A DNA stretch of 64,000 nt from Laburnicola sp. R22_1 (taxonomy: Eukaryota > Ascomycota > Dothideomycetes > Pleosporales > Didymosphaeriaceae): positions 496,001-560,000 of the forward strand of contig JACONQ010000002.1 in NCBI GenBank assembly GCA_014281115.1, given 5' to 3'. Below are positions 35,037 to 46,842 of the stretch, in pieces (positions within the stretch are counted from its first letter, which is position 1; each line of letters begins with the position of its first letter). The notes beneath the pieces are model-generated. The model was not told the origin of the DNA, did no database searches, and was given only the letters and a program-made list of their open reading frames with translations. Made by a program: the position numbers and the translations under genes.

Positions 35037-36980
35037 ATGTGGAAACGACTGCAGGGACATGTCCGGGACAAGGACCGGCAGATTGGAAGTCCCGTGCTTC
35101 TTGAAACGACTTACGACGAAGACCAACTCAGGCACATCCCGGACGTCGCCCAGGCACAAAATGCCAGCCACCAATACAATGCATCATCTGCCTCCCCAGG
35201 CTAGTAAGTTGACTTCCTGTAACCCCTCTCTGCGCTCACTAACGTGAAAAGCACTGCTACTTCACCTGTATACGCGCATCCCTATAGATTGTCGGGGGTG
35301 CCTACAGTTGATTCGGTTTATTCGCAACCCTCGCCCGAACCAAGGAACGGCCACAACCCTCCCGCTACCGAGCAGCATTTCGACGTATCCCCGCCCAGCT
35401 CACCAGAACCGGACCAGCGCCAACAAGATTCAAGCCAACCCAGACGTTTTCGCTCCATGCGTGACGTGTCGCCTGTTGATGAACATCGGGACCGATCATC
35501 ACCGTCTGCACGGGGTGTCAGTAACATACCTGTCATGCGGAAGGCTCCCTCAAGTCTCCGCAACCAAGACACGACGATTACTCAGAAATTCTGGGGAGGC
35601 AAAATTGCACCTAACAACAAAGTCCGCTGGGATGAGTATTCGGGCGAACCCACTTCAAGTAACGCGGGCAGGGCTGCGCAGGTTACTCCCGGCTCCTACC
35701 AGAAGAGATCCGTTTCTCCGCCCTCGACTCGTCTTCGCGAGACCGGATATGATGTGAAAGTGACCGCACAGCATGGCAACTCTCGAAGAAACCAATCCCT
35801 CGCGGACCGCGCAAACCGTTACGGCACAAAGCCAGCACCTGTTGATATCAGGACATTTGAGCCTTGGAGTCGAACGACCGGGCGGGCCGAGATTGCGAAA
35901 CCTTTTAAAGACGAGCCGTCGGACAAGCCTCTGATGTTGCCGCGCAAAACAGACACCAGGCGCGCTGGAGAAATTAGGAATAATGCATCGGACTCGCCTG
36001 GGGCTAACGCTGCAAGTACTGCCCTTCGAGCGGACGTTGCCGCTCGGGCTGACACCACGTTCGTCGCAGACACCCCAGCGACATTTGATACGCATGAGGA
36101 TCCCATCAAGCCCGTAGTCCCACTAAAGGTGGCAAGAACTTCGCCTCCGAGGGAATTTGCATCTCCAACCTCTCCGTATCATCCAGGAAATCCCAATCCC
36201 TACTCTTACAGTCCGATCGCAACAACAAACGAACAGCCTTCACCAACAACAAATGGAAACAATCTAGCGAATGCGCAAACAGCCCAACCACAACCCACAA
36301 CGCCAACCCCTAAAGTTCCTCAAAAGCCGACAGAGGACACACCGGGATCGACAGCCATTAGAGACAAGGGAAACGACAGTCGGTTCTCGTGGACAACATA
36401 TAATAGCGGTACGACGTATCAGCCTTCGCCTCCACCCTCACCACCACCCCCGTTGCCGACGTCGAGAGTCCCAACTGAACCTGTGTCTGCCGCATCCGCT
36501 ATCCTCAGCCGCAAGCGCCCTGCTCAAGTCGCGGATCGCATACCCACTCGCAAGCCCATTGGGACATCTACTGAATCCAGCCCGCGCAACACAATGATTT
36601 CTAGCCCACCATCTCCCCGGCCTGATTCTACTTTTTCTACTAGTACGCACAAGGCACTTCCACGACCTCCCACGGAGCTTGCGGCCGCGGACCACCTAGA
36701 GATTTTGGAGTCGCAGATGGAAGACCTCAGAGTGCGGCGGAACAACGTGTACCGTCTCCTCAACGACTTGAACAATATGGCGCCACCAAATCCGATGCTT
36801 ACGGATTTTAAGAGGATGAGATTGGTTGAGCAGCGCAAGAAGGATTTCGGGGATGAATTGGCGGAGATCAAGCGCGAAGAGCATGATATCGGATTGAGGC
36901 TGCATCGTGCGTGGCGCAAGCGGGAGACGGATGATCCTGGGAGTGAGAGTGCGCTGTGGATCCGACGGGTCACGCGATGA
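35037..36980 (+). CDS. Disordered Pro-rich protein with C-terminal coiled coil
   Basis: Exons 35037-35203 and 35252-36980 give about 631 residues; the family is not recognised. The 48-nt intron (GTAAGT...AAAAG, with CTAAC) restores frame. An in-frame TGA just precedes the ATG, supporting the start MWKRLQGHVRDKDRQIGSPV. The N-terminal ~55 residues look conserved (LLETTYDEDQLRHIPDVAQA). The next ~480 are low complexity, rich in Pro, Ser, Thr and Arg with poly-Pro (PSPPPSPPPPLPTSR). The last ~100 residues form a predicted coiled coil (HLEILESQMEDLRVRRNNVY and onwards) with a basic end. It could be a cytoskeletal or septal scaffold, but nothing in the sequence proves it. A 3'-AG site with a GCTAAC branch just upstream of the ATG hints at a leader intron. 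Confidence 0.75.
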
Positions 36981-38034
36981 GTATTTACTTACTCTCGAGT
37001 GTGACATTGTGTGTTGCGCAACTAACGGATTAAAGCGCGGGTCCGCGTCTGAACTACTTTCGATTCTGATTTCTCTACATGGTCCAATAGCGAGGGTGGC
37101 CCGTCTTCTCAAGGGGAAGTGATATCCCAGATTTCCCCTTCTTTTTCTCTATAAGCGTCCATGAAGTGTGTGCTGGTTTGTGATTAAGATACCTGATACT
37201 TGTAACTATACTTGAAATACCAATACCTCTGTAAAATATCAGTGCTTTTCATTTTTGTGTTCAGTGCCACTTGCTTCGGAGCTACTGTTACATGATGCGG
37301 AAACTTTGAGTAACGGGCGCTAGGCCTCAGGCAAATGAAATTGGTTATGCGTCCTTTTGATCTACGTGTGTGTAGCCACGGTAGCGTCCCGAGGCATGAT
37401 GTAACTAGACTATTTATAAAGTGTGCACGGTCAGATTCGACGATAATTTTACCATGCTTGGTTTTCCCTGGATACCATCGAAGGATATCGGAAGCAAAGA
37501 GAGAAATATATATATAATCACAAATGACAACTAGTCGCCTCTGATATCATATGCACAGGGGGTGCAAAACTATAGTTCTGAACCATGTTTTTCTAAGAGC
37601 CTTGATGACGAAAGTACCGCATGCAGAACCAAGACACCAAGCAGAGAAGAGCGACGAGTACAACTTCAAAAAAAAAAGAACTTGATTTGTAGGCTTCAAG
37701 CCATCAGTCTACCCAATCACAAGTGTGATAACAACGTGCTACTTACTAATGGCATGTAGTGATATCCCCATGCAATGCCCACCTATTGTCCTACATTGAG
37801 CAATTTCGAGTCCCCAGAAAAAATGGTCCTCAACGCAACCGAACATGACCGAAAGTCAAGCTATTTACAACCAGAACCTCCATATCCATCATCAGAGGAT
37901 TTCAGATTCCCAAGCTGCCACAAAAACCGCGAATTTAAGAAAATCTATAAATATCTACAACCGAAAAAAAAAGCCATTTGATCTAAAAATGGAAATCCCA
38001 AAGATGGCGAGTGAGCGGAAGTTAGATGTCGTGC
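36981..38034. other. Intergenic region between convergent genes
   Basis: The genes on both sides end here. I see AT-richer sequence and A-runs consistent with 3' UTRs, and no gene. Confidence 0.5.
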
Positions 38035-40647
38035 TTAAATGTTGTAAGAGACCATGCCAATAGTGTTTGCGTAGCCGGATAGATTGGGCGTCCAGTCTGC
38101 CTTGTCGACGCCGTCGATGGTGAGCATTTGAAGGGCGCCGACCTGGTTGAGCGAGTATGCGAGCAAGGTGGACGATCCTTCGATGCTGACCATGCGGTTT
38201 TGGCAGTCTCGAACCGCGTTGGTGTTCTTGCTGCACGAGTTGTTGTTCGAGATGAAGAAGGAGTAATGCCCCGCGCCGTAGAGGAGGACGTTTTGGGAGT
38301 TGAGGACTCGGAGGCCGAGCGCATCGCAGCGTTGTCCGGCTGGGCAGATGGTGTTGTAGTTGGGGTCGTTGAGGCTGGCATCGATGGGGTATGGCTGGGT
38401 CTTTGCGTCGGGAGTCGGCATGTAGTATGGGGTTTCGCTCTGAATGAAGCCAGCGAAGATGTCCCTTGCATTGGCGAACTGGTATTGGTATACAGACTGG
38501 TGCTCGACACCGTTTCCGTAGAGCCAGATGTTCTTACCCTCGACAAGGAGACCTCGTCCGACGAAGATCGAGATTTGAACTGACTTTGGGTCATCGAGAT
38601 CGTGGTCAGCAGTCTATAGGCATTTGTTAGCAACGTAAATATCGGCATCGAGGCTATGAGCGCTTACCCAGAACCAGTTATTTTCCATGTAAACGTTGCT
38701 CGCACTCTTAGTGATGTGGACGTTGGTGTGAGCTGCCATGCATGCATCCCTGACACTGCCAACAGGACATTGCGCAACTTGAAGTTGAGTACCCTTTGCG
38801 CCACCAATTCGAGTATGCACATCCCACAGACCGGAGCCCTTCGTTGAAGCCAAATTGTACTCGATCAGTTTAGCACCAGGGGTGGGTCCTTGGGTGCCGA
38901 TAATGAAATCAGATAGCTCGACGTTCCCACTCTCGCCAGCCTTGCCGATCTGGATGACTGGGACCGCATTCGTTTTACTTCCCCAGGTACTTCCACTTGC
39001 TAGGATGATAGGATACGTTTCGCCGACGATCCGAGTGCCTGGGGGCAAGTAGAGGGTCTTGGTGATCTTGTAATGGCCGTGGTCCAAGAAAAGAATCTTG
39101 TTGCTGGAAACAACAGAGTTGATCGCGTTTTGGAGGGCAGTCGTGTCGTCAGTGCTTCCGTCACCTCTGGCGCCTGCAGTCCGAGCGCTGACGAAGCTGC
39201 TAGTACCGAGGGTCTCGTACTGAGGTTTCGACTTTGCATAAAAGGCATTGCCATCAAGAAGGCCAGCGGGTCTCTTCGGAGTTATGGCGCCCTGAAACTT
39301 GCTGGGTCCGTCCGGAGTATATCTGTTGCCTTGGCCCCAGCCCCTGATGGTGGTTGAACCACCCTGAAGAACGGTGCCACTAGGCCCCTTGACAGCGACT
39401 GGGACGTTGTTGAGGGCGATGTTTTCTAGAATAAGCTGACCAGCACCACTTGTAGTAGAAGTGGTAGTCCAAGCCTGGCAATGAGTTAGTCTGAGTTTGG
39501 TGTATTCAACAAGTTACTAACCGACTCCACAAATACTGGGCAGTTCGTGATCGTGCTGTCAATAATGATTACGGACGCAACATTTTGGGTACCTCTATCG
39601 GTCAAACCCTTCATCGAAAACGCTGAAGTGCTGCAGTCACTGATCGTGAGACCCTTCCACAGCCAGCCCCAGTTCCAAATCTGGCTGATACCGACCACGG
39701 CCCTGGAAATCTTGATGTTCTTCATGGTGAACTGTTGGTTGCCGACGTTGAGACCGTACAGACCGCCAACCGTCTCGATGTCAGTCAAGTGTCCTCCGGA
39801 GCCTGCATGCGTTAGTGCGGCACTCAATCACTGATTTTGGAACAACCTACCATTCTCAATGAAGATACCAGCATGGACTGAGTTCGTAGCCACATTCATC
39901 TGAATCAGGACGTTCTGAATGCTCGTTGCTTGGGACGCCGGCCAGTGAATACCTTGAGCGCCGCTAGTCGGAGGAATCGGTGTAAGGTCAATAACGAAGT
40001 TGCGAATTTGCCGTGCAAACACATTCGTTGAGGTCCAACCCGGAGCACCAGTCCCATCTTGATACGGACTAGCATCGATCAATGCCAACGCAGCAAGGCT
40101 TGGTGAAGCCTTTAGCACAGGCCGGCCGTTGGGTGTTCCGTGCAGCTGTGTCATGTAGTACATGACAATTGGCCTGCCTATTATGTATGTACCGCTTGGG
40201 AAGTAAACGATAGCAGGAGTGTCTGTGGCTGATTCGCAAACCCATGGGCCGCAGCGGTTTCCGTCGGTGATGGCGCGGTTGATCGCATCCGAGTCGTCAG
40301 TGACGCCGTCGCCTATGCAAATGTCAGTCCAGCGTATCTCCACGTTGGTACCTATGCTCACCTCTTGCCCCATAATCCTTTACGTTGCGGAAGACCTTGT
40401 ATGATCCAGGGTTACGGTTGAAGGCGGCACGGCCTTGCTTCTGCATATCGACCAGCCAGTATGAACCGGCCTGGCGTTCTTCGACGTGAGCTTCAGGAGA
40501 ATTCTGGGCGCCGTGTCCGACCGGAGACGCTGTTGTAAAGTCAGGTTAGTCCGACTTGTTGCTTCTGTACCTGATGAGACACTTACGGAGTGCAGCTGCA
40601 GGGCCTCCCACTGCCAGGAGGCAGGAGAGGAAAGAAAGCATCCGCAT
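38035..40647 (-). CDS. Secreted GH55 exo-beta-1,3-glucanase
   Basis: Six exons (40587-40647, 40362-40529, 39851-40312, 39522-39802, 38668-39474, 38035-38613) give about 785 residues; all five introns are 47-57 nt with consensus ends. A signal peptide MRMLSFLSCLLAVGGPAAAL opens the protein. Two tandem right-handed beta-helix modules begin at GDGVTDDSDAINRAI (near residue 77) and GDGSTDDTTALQNAINSV (near 410), the arrangement of GH55 laminarinases; usual length is about 750-800. Landmarks include GIFIENGSGGHLTDIETVGG, NNWFWTADHDLDDPK and YQYQFANARDIFAGFIQSET. The enzyme releases glucose from beta-1,3-glucan ends outside the cell, for wall remodelling, nutrition or mycoparasitism. A second ATG two codons later (40641) is possible. 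Pectate-lyase-like folds are related, but the two-module layout fits GH55. Confidence 0.93.
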
Positions 40648-42718
40648 ATTTGCAGATGTAATGGACAATGCACACTAATCTGCTACCCCACGAAGAGAGA
40701 CTGAGAGCAAAACGGGTGGTTGAGTGGAGAGTATGAGGAGCACATGAGGGGTTATAAATAGGTTATACGGCACAATAGTGAAGTTGCCCTGGCTGTCCCT
40801 CTGCTGGCAGTAACGAGCAAGAGTGGCCAATAGCACACCGCCCGCGGTCATTCTCCAGGACGGGAGGTCCACGGGTCAGGAAAACCCAGGTGACTAGACA
40901 TGGCGCCCACCGATCAATAATGGCGGTCATATGGCCACTGTCTCCCTAGACGGGGCGTGGCCCGACGGGCGCCAACAGACGTTGCTAGGAGCCGCGGTGG
41001 AGTGGACGACTTCTAGGCGAGGCATGCCAATCAGACAGGGCGTCTACTGTAGTGATGGCATGCAGGGGATGTAGCAGCAGCGCCGTGAATGTAGAAGGAG
41101 ACATGTTGTCCGAAATTTGCACATGTCCAAGGACCAAACAGACTCGACGACATGGCTGCGGCTAGCCTCTTGAGCCAATCGTCCCCGGGTCGGCTCGACA
41201 GTCGAACAAGCGTACACGGCCAAGCGCTGTCCGGCGGTGAAGTGTGTGGGCGTGGCCGGGGGCTATCCTGGAAGCAGGCCTGCAGGGGGCAGGGTGGTTA
41301 TGGCGTTCGACCCCAGATCACCGTCCAGTTGCAGTTGCATAAGCCTCGTGGCGCAACGGGCTTTGTGGGGGAATGCTGCAGGCTGTCGCACCGCATCTTT
41401 CCAACACGGCCCTATGACCCGCACCTCTTCCCATCTTTGTGTGCGCGTGTTCACACTCATGTGAGTTACATCCGGACTCCAAAGACACCCTTCTGTAGGT
41501 AGCATCTGTCGGCTGGTCTCGTGAGGGCTCCGCCGGACCAAGAATCACGACGCAAGGGCATCCCGCTTAAGGAGTTGCCGTATAGGGCTATGGTGTTTCA
41601 CGCAAACGACAATCCTGCCTCGATCTATCTCTTGGGCGCAAAAATGCAGGTTCCTCTCTACACAAGAGCCGAGAAGGACCAAAGTTCCGTAATTTCCCAT
41701 GTTCATGTAGAGTACAGCGCGCCGTCGATCGTGAGTGGCGGGTTGCCATGCCTGTCGAAAATCGCAATCCTGGTGCCCGTCCCAGACAGAACTGGCTACC
41801 TACTATACTGCGTGGGGGACGAAACACGGTGAAATTGCAGTCTTGTTCTCAGCAGCCAGTGAGAGCTAGCACTATTCACCTTCTTTTTCCGGAGCTCGGC
41901 CAATCACGTCCAAGGTCCGCTGCGAGCGCCACAAAGACCGGGGACTTGTACGCCGCCGAGAGTTGGGCTACAGGAGACATGCCAGGTAGCATCCCTTGCA
42001 CGCCGTCATTTTGTTCGTACGAATAATAAGTGCCGCTCAGCAAACGTCCACTTTTCTAACCAATGGCAGGAGCATGGTTTATTATGCTGCTTCGTTGGCT
42101 TCAGAGTAGCATGTGACCAAAGTCCTTGATTATTTTACTGCGGGCAAATTCACCAAAAAGAAGTCCACGTATATGTAATGCACACAGTGAGTCCTAGGGT
42201 AACCCGTATGCCCACAACACGATTGGTTGAGCATCGTGATTGCAAGCCGTTTCGAATGTTCACGCGTATTAGCCGTCTCCTTTGTGATCCGTGTGCAGTA
42301 GTAACATGGGACTTTGTCGCTTGTTGGCCCTGGTTGGGCTGGCAAAAAGACAAACTAGGCCGCTGAGCGGCAACGTATGTTCTTCACAGTACGAGTAGAA
42401 GGTACATAGCTCCGTACGACGTTACAATTCTCCATGCCATACTGCAGCCAGGCTCAAATTGCTGTTTCGGCGGAGAGCGGATCACACGACTGACGGTTGT
42501 CGCAATGTGTCGTCCAAGTACTCTAAAAAGTGTTGGCTCCAAGACAAAGGCTTGCCATATCCTGTATCAACGCAAAGACGAAGGGTACTCTAGCACCGCT
42601 CACCGTCAAAGAGACGGCGTTGGGTGGCATGTGCAACATACCTGCTCGTTTGGGTAAGACCAGCCCTGGAGCAGCACCCATCATGGGACTGGGATTCCCC
42701 ATTTTCCAATTCCATCTG
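40648..42718. other. Intergenic region, GH55 promoter side
   Basis: A TATA-like TATTTATAAC lies on the minus strand near 40,752-40,762, about 105 bp before the GH55 start. A GTGGGG word (CreA-type SYGGRG) lies near 40,686. Beyond that about 2 kb shows only fortuitous short frames. Confidence 0.4.
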
Positions 42719-43416
42719 TCATAGCTTGCTCTTCACCTCTACAAACATGCCCTCGCCAACTGTGAAGACGGTACCGGACCCGTCTTCAACTGTAGCACGA
42801 ATGTAGATCTTGTTCCTCTCTTGTCGGACCACCTTGGCTGTGCACAGGACTGCGCCTGGCGTCGGCACAGGCTTCTTGTAGCTCGTGTTCAGATCTGTTC
42901 TAGGTCAGCGTTCCTTCGGCTGACGATTCGTTTCGCTGTTCCGTGCAAAACATGGCTTTCATCTGCCGCCATTGGGGACAGGGTAAACTGGAGCGACCTA
43001 CAAGCCGTGAAGTAGTTCATTCGCTCAAATGGCTTCATCAGCTTTTCGACTCTCGCTTCCACGATCATTGTGACCAGAATGCCCATGGTCTGGTCCACCA
43101 TGGTCGCCACAAAGCCACCGTGCGCAACCTTTGGGTGCCCATTCAATCCGTCTCCCAGCTCGAATATCACCCGTACCTCGTCATAAAGAAGACTTTCTAT
43201 TGCCTTGTTGCTCTCTTTGGTAGGCCGCAAGGTGGTGCAGGAGCGGACGGTGCGCGGCGTACCCAGCGTTTCCGCAAAGAAGCTGTCTTCCCCGGTAGGT
43301 TTCGCGACCCGCGAGTCCGTCGGCGTCGGCGTCCAGTCGGAAGATTCGAAAAGGGCGCGACACCACGGGATGGCTGAGAGGCGCGCGATGGCGGGGGCGC
43401 CGTCGCCCATTTTCAT
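42719..43416 (-). CDS. Hotdog-fold thioesterase (PaaI/THEM4-like)
   Basis: Exons 43002-43416 and 42719-42894 give about 196 residues. The 107-nt intron (GTAGGT...AACAG, CTGAC branch) joins NYFTA to YLNTSYKKPVPTPG. The hotdog core shows NGHPKVAHGGFVATMVDQTM, with the HGG-x-x-A motif of the 4HBT superfamily, and the strand SYKKPVPTPGAVLCTAKVV, and it ends GMFVEVKSKL. These enzymes hydrolyse acyl-CoA thioesters; substrate cannot be read from sequence. The frame is open upstream to about 43,560 but has no ATG there, so M at 43416 (MKMGDG) or 43410 is the start. The short N-terminus has no clear mitochondrial targeting signal. Confidence 0.87.
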
Positions 43417-43855
43417 TGAAGAATGTGTCCGTGTCGAGGCATCGCTGCCTGACAGACAGCCTCCCGAGGTCGCCCGAGGTCGCTCGTTGCTTGCCAGGCC
43501 GGACGAGCCGAGGTGAAGCACAGGCCTGAAGACGTCGTGTCCGATGCCAAGATGCTCCTACTAAAGTTAATATAGCTGCCTTCCCTGTATATAAGGCGTT
43601 ACTTCTAGCTATAGTAATAACTACACTATAAATGTGGTTTGTATACTGTATTGTTGGCTGTCTGGGTCTGGTATTTCATGGAGGCGCTGAGAGATAAGCC
43701 ACCGTTTACTGTGACCGTTGTTGACTGTTCGTCCCTGCATTATCGATAAGGTCCATCCATGCATCCGTGACGTGGAATTCATCTGAGCCTCACGGTGACC
43801 ATTCTGAGACCCTCGAGATTTCTTTCACATCAAAGGGAATGCAAACATCACCATC
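43417..43855. promoter_or_regulatory. Divergent promoter, thioesterase and IMPase
   Basis: About 440 bp lie between the two divergent start codons. No defined motif was recognised. Confidence 0.35.
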
Positions 43856-44861
43856 ATGTCCGACATCAATCTGCAACAAGTCCATGATTTCATGATCGAC
43901 ATCGCAAAGAAGGTGGGCGAGCGAATCACTTCCGCGACGCCTACCACGGGAGCAGCTGGTTCGAAAAAGAACTGTACGTCCTTTCGTCCGACAGAACAGT
44001 CACCCTGGATAACCAAGCTCACCATGACCAAGCCGTCGATCTCGTCACCGAAACCGACCAAGCCGTGGAGAAGATCATATCCACATCACTGCGCGAAAAG
44101 TACCCCAGCTTCTCCTTCATGGGCGAAGAAACATACAAGCCCGGCGACAAGCTTACCGAAGCTCCAACATGTACGCCGCGCATCCATTTTGTCACCCCCT
44201 CCCAGCTAACGACTCACCGTCCGCCCCAGTCATACTCGATCCCATAGACGGCACAACAAACTTTGTCCACCGCCACCCCTACGTCGCCATCTCCCTCGGC
44301 CTCGCCATTAACCTCGTCCCCACAATCGGCATCGTCTACAACCCCTTTACGCAAACGCTCTACTCGGCCATCAAAGGCCACGGCGCCTACCACACCCACT
44401 TCCAGACCACCTCAGTGCCCCAGAAACTCCCCCTCTACCCCGCAACGCCCCTCGAGACGCTAAACACCTGCCTCGTGGCCGTGGAATGGGGCTCGGATCG
44501 CAGCGGCAATGACTTTGCTGTCAAGTCGCAAACGTTTGCCAAGCTCGCAGCTAGCAAAGAAGATGGCGGTGGTATGGTGCATGGGTTGCGAAGTCTGGGA
44601 AGCGCAGCGCTGAATCTGTGCGCGGTCGCAAGTGGGGATATCGATGTGTATTGGGAAGCTGGATGCTGGGCCTGGGACGTTTGCGCTGGGTGGGTAATCC
44701 TGAAGGAGGCGGGAGGCATGATGGTGGATGCCAATCCGGGGAACTGGGAGCCGAGGGTGGAGGAGAGAAGGTATTTGGCGGTGAGGGGCGGAGACGGACA
44801 GAGGGAGTTGGTCGAGGAGTTTTGGGGGTTGGTAGCGGGGAGATTCGAGGTTGGCGTCTAG
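43856..44861 (+). CDS. Inositol monophosphatase family protein
   Basis: Exons 43856-43973, 44033-44170 and 44230-44861 give about 295 residues, the usual family length. The three metal-binding blocks are present: SVDLVTETDQAVEK followed by SFMGEETY (the GEE motif), then ILDPIDGTTNFVH (DP-I/L-DGT) and YWEAGCWAWDVCAGWVILKE (WD-V-x-AG). It should dephosphorylate inositol-1-phosphate in the cytosol with Mg2+. A QutG-like member of the quinate cluster is a related possibility, but no quinate genes are nearby. Introns are 59 nt each with GTACG donors; the acceptors CCAAG and CCCAG keep frame. Confidence 0.9.
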
Positions 44862-45145
44862 GATCGGGACATGGACGTTCTGAATGGGTGCGTACATAGT
44901 CCAGGGTAACTAACTCTTGGGAGAGTACAACGGCTTGAAACAAGTATAATGGGTCCGAATCCCGGTGGGAGAAACTTGGCCAGGTATCAAGGGCGAGTTT
45001 TCCGCAGTATGGACCGCGTCTATAGTGGTTGCTAGCAAAAGGCACCTAAGCCACTAGATGCAAAACTCCATATATCCCGCCAAATGCCCAATGCTCATGA
45101 TCCCAAATGTGCCCTATACAAAATCTCCACAACAACTCCACCGCA

Positions 45146-46130
45146 CTACTTTTGCTTCTCTTCCTGCTCTTTGGACAGGCGATCGTGCTCGTCGATGTCG
45201 GTAGCCTCCCACGGATAGCAGATCCACTCATCGCCGACCGTCTTGGCTGCCAGATACCTGCCCTGCACAACATCCTCCGGTAGTTGCCCCTTCTTCGTCT
45301 TGTCCTTGTTGTGCAGCACAAAGATGCTGAAGCGCGTCTTCTCGCCCTCCCTGCCCAATCTCTTCTGCGCCTCGATGACGTCCTTCTCCAGCTCCTTGAC
45401 AGCGTACTCGAGAGTGGTGCGCGTGTCGTCGACCTCGTCGACGATGAGGATGTCCTTGCCGATGAGATTCGCCATTTCCAGAGAGGAGAGGTCTAGCCAT
45501 TGTGTGCGGGTGACTTTGGTGCCCGGCTTCTCGACGGCGTCGGTGCCCAGGGATTCGTAGAGGGAAAGGCCGATGGCTTGGATGGGGATGTTTGGCGAGC
45601 CAGGTCGCTTTAAGAAGGAACTGTGTAGTAGACGGCGTCAGTGGCTGTGTTCTGTCCTGTTGTCCATGAACCTGGTTGCCTTCCAAGGTTCGGTGGTGTA
45701 CATACCGCAAGATGCGCGCCGGCACGTAGCCTCCCCCACCAATGGCCACCATGAGCTGCGGCTTGAAGTCATCCAGGATGCGCTCCGCCGACTGCTGGCA
45801 CAGCTTGTGCACCTATTCGCGCGCGTCTGTCGTTAGCATATGGCTACACGGAATTTACGAATGGCACAGCGAATCAAGCCCCGGCTAGATCAACCACAAG
45901 GGCAATAGATGGACCCTGCTTGCGCGCCGAAAGAGCGTCTTTCACAGCAGGAAGACGCTGCGTGCGACGCGCTTGCACGGCATGAAGTCCATCCGTGCGC
46001 GGGGCGTGTACAGTACAGCAGCGGTACTAGCAGTTACCGAGCAGCACCATGCGCGTGCTATTCCCAGGGCGCAGAAGGCAACGCTGGACGCACATACCTG
46101 GTTATATGTGACGTAAATCTTCTCGACCAT
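45146..46130 (-). CDS. XPT1: Xanthine/hypoxanthine phosphoribosyltransferase
   Basis: Exons 46098-46130, 45706-45812 and 45146-45620 give about 204 residues. The start MVEKIYVTYNQVHKLC fits fungal Xpt1/Hpt1 proteins. Key blocks are LMVAIGGGGYVPARILRSFL (N-terminal loop) and the PRPP-binding motif ILIVDEVDDTRTTLEYAV. It salvages hypoxanthine, guanine or xanthine to nucleotides in the cytosol. Introns are 285 nt and 85 nt; the frame junctions VTYNQ/VHKLC and ILR/SFLKRPG agree with the family. The frame is open upstream to an ATG at 46229, so a 33-residue longer N-terminus is an alternative. Substrate preference (Xpt1 or Hpt1) is not decidable here. It is convergent with the IMPase gene, stop to stop 284 bp. 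Confidence 0.88.
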
Positions 46131-46842
46131 GTTGCTGATGCGGTTGTGTGCAGTTGAGACGACGGAGAAGGGTTGTGGAATCTCTGGGGAAAAATTGACG
46201 GGTTTGTGAGAGGCACCCAAGGGACGCATCGGAGCCTGCCGCGGTAGCGGGGCGGACAATCACATTGTGATTCAACCTCGCGCTAAGTGCGGGGTGTGCT
46301 TTGGGGGAATCGGTACCTACCTACGCATTCACCTTGACTGAAAAAAGCTGCGCATATGCTGCCGGGGAATTCCTGTCGCATCGGCCAAAAACGGATTGCA
46401 TGTCACTCTGCAGGACCGCTCTGTGAAGGATAAGGCATCTTCGAGCCTGTGATATACTTCAAGATATATGCCCCCGACACCACCAAGCTTGGTACGACTG
46501 CTAACTGGACACAACCCCAGAAAATACCCTCAGCGTTCCTATGCCTGAGCCCCAAGTGCGACGCTACAGTACTACCCTGCTAGTTCTGTATAGTCTGCCT
46601 GTGTATTATATCCTGGGCTAGCACACCGTCGGGAACCTCTTGACCTGGCACCGTGATTTTGTGCATGCCAGCGATGTCCAGCCTTGCTCCGAAGGAGAAC
46701 ACATATGTCCTATCTATTCCCAACGCTACCGCATAATTGTCGTTGACAACGAGGTCTAACTTCGGGGGGTGCCATAAGCTCTCGACATCGGCCTCGTCGA
46801 TAGAGGGTTGTACTTCCAGGTTGGGATTTCCACTTTGAGATG
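46131..46842. other. Intergenic region
   Basis: It lies between two minus-strand genes and should hold the phosphoribosyltransferase promoter. No other feature was recognised. Confidence 0.45.

Noticed and set aside
38035..40647. Biosynthetic gene cluster around the glucanase
   Set aside because: Neighbours are a thioesterase of housekeeping type and an IMPase; no backbone synthase, transporter or cluster regulator is present.
41152..41832. Open frames of about 100 codons on both strands
   Set aside because: Mutually overlapping, no domain and no consistent start or splice signals.
44930..45000. tRNA-like sequence around GGGTCCGAATCCC
   Set aside because: It resembles a T arm only; the loop lacks the conserved TTC start and I could not fold acceptor or anticodon stems.
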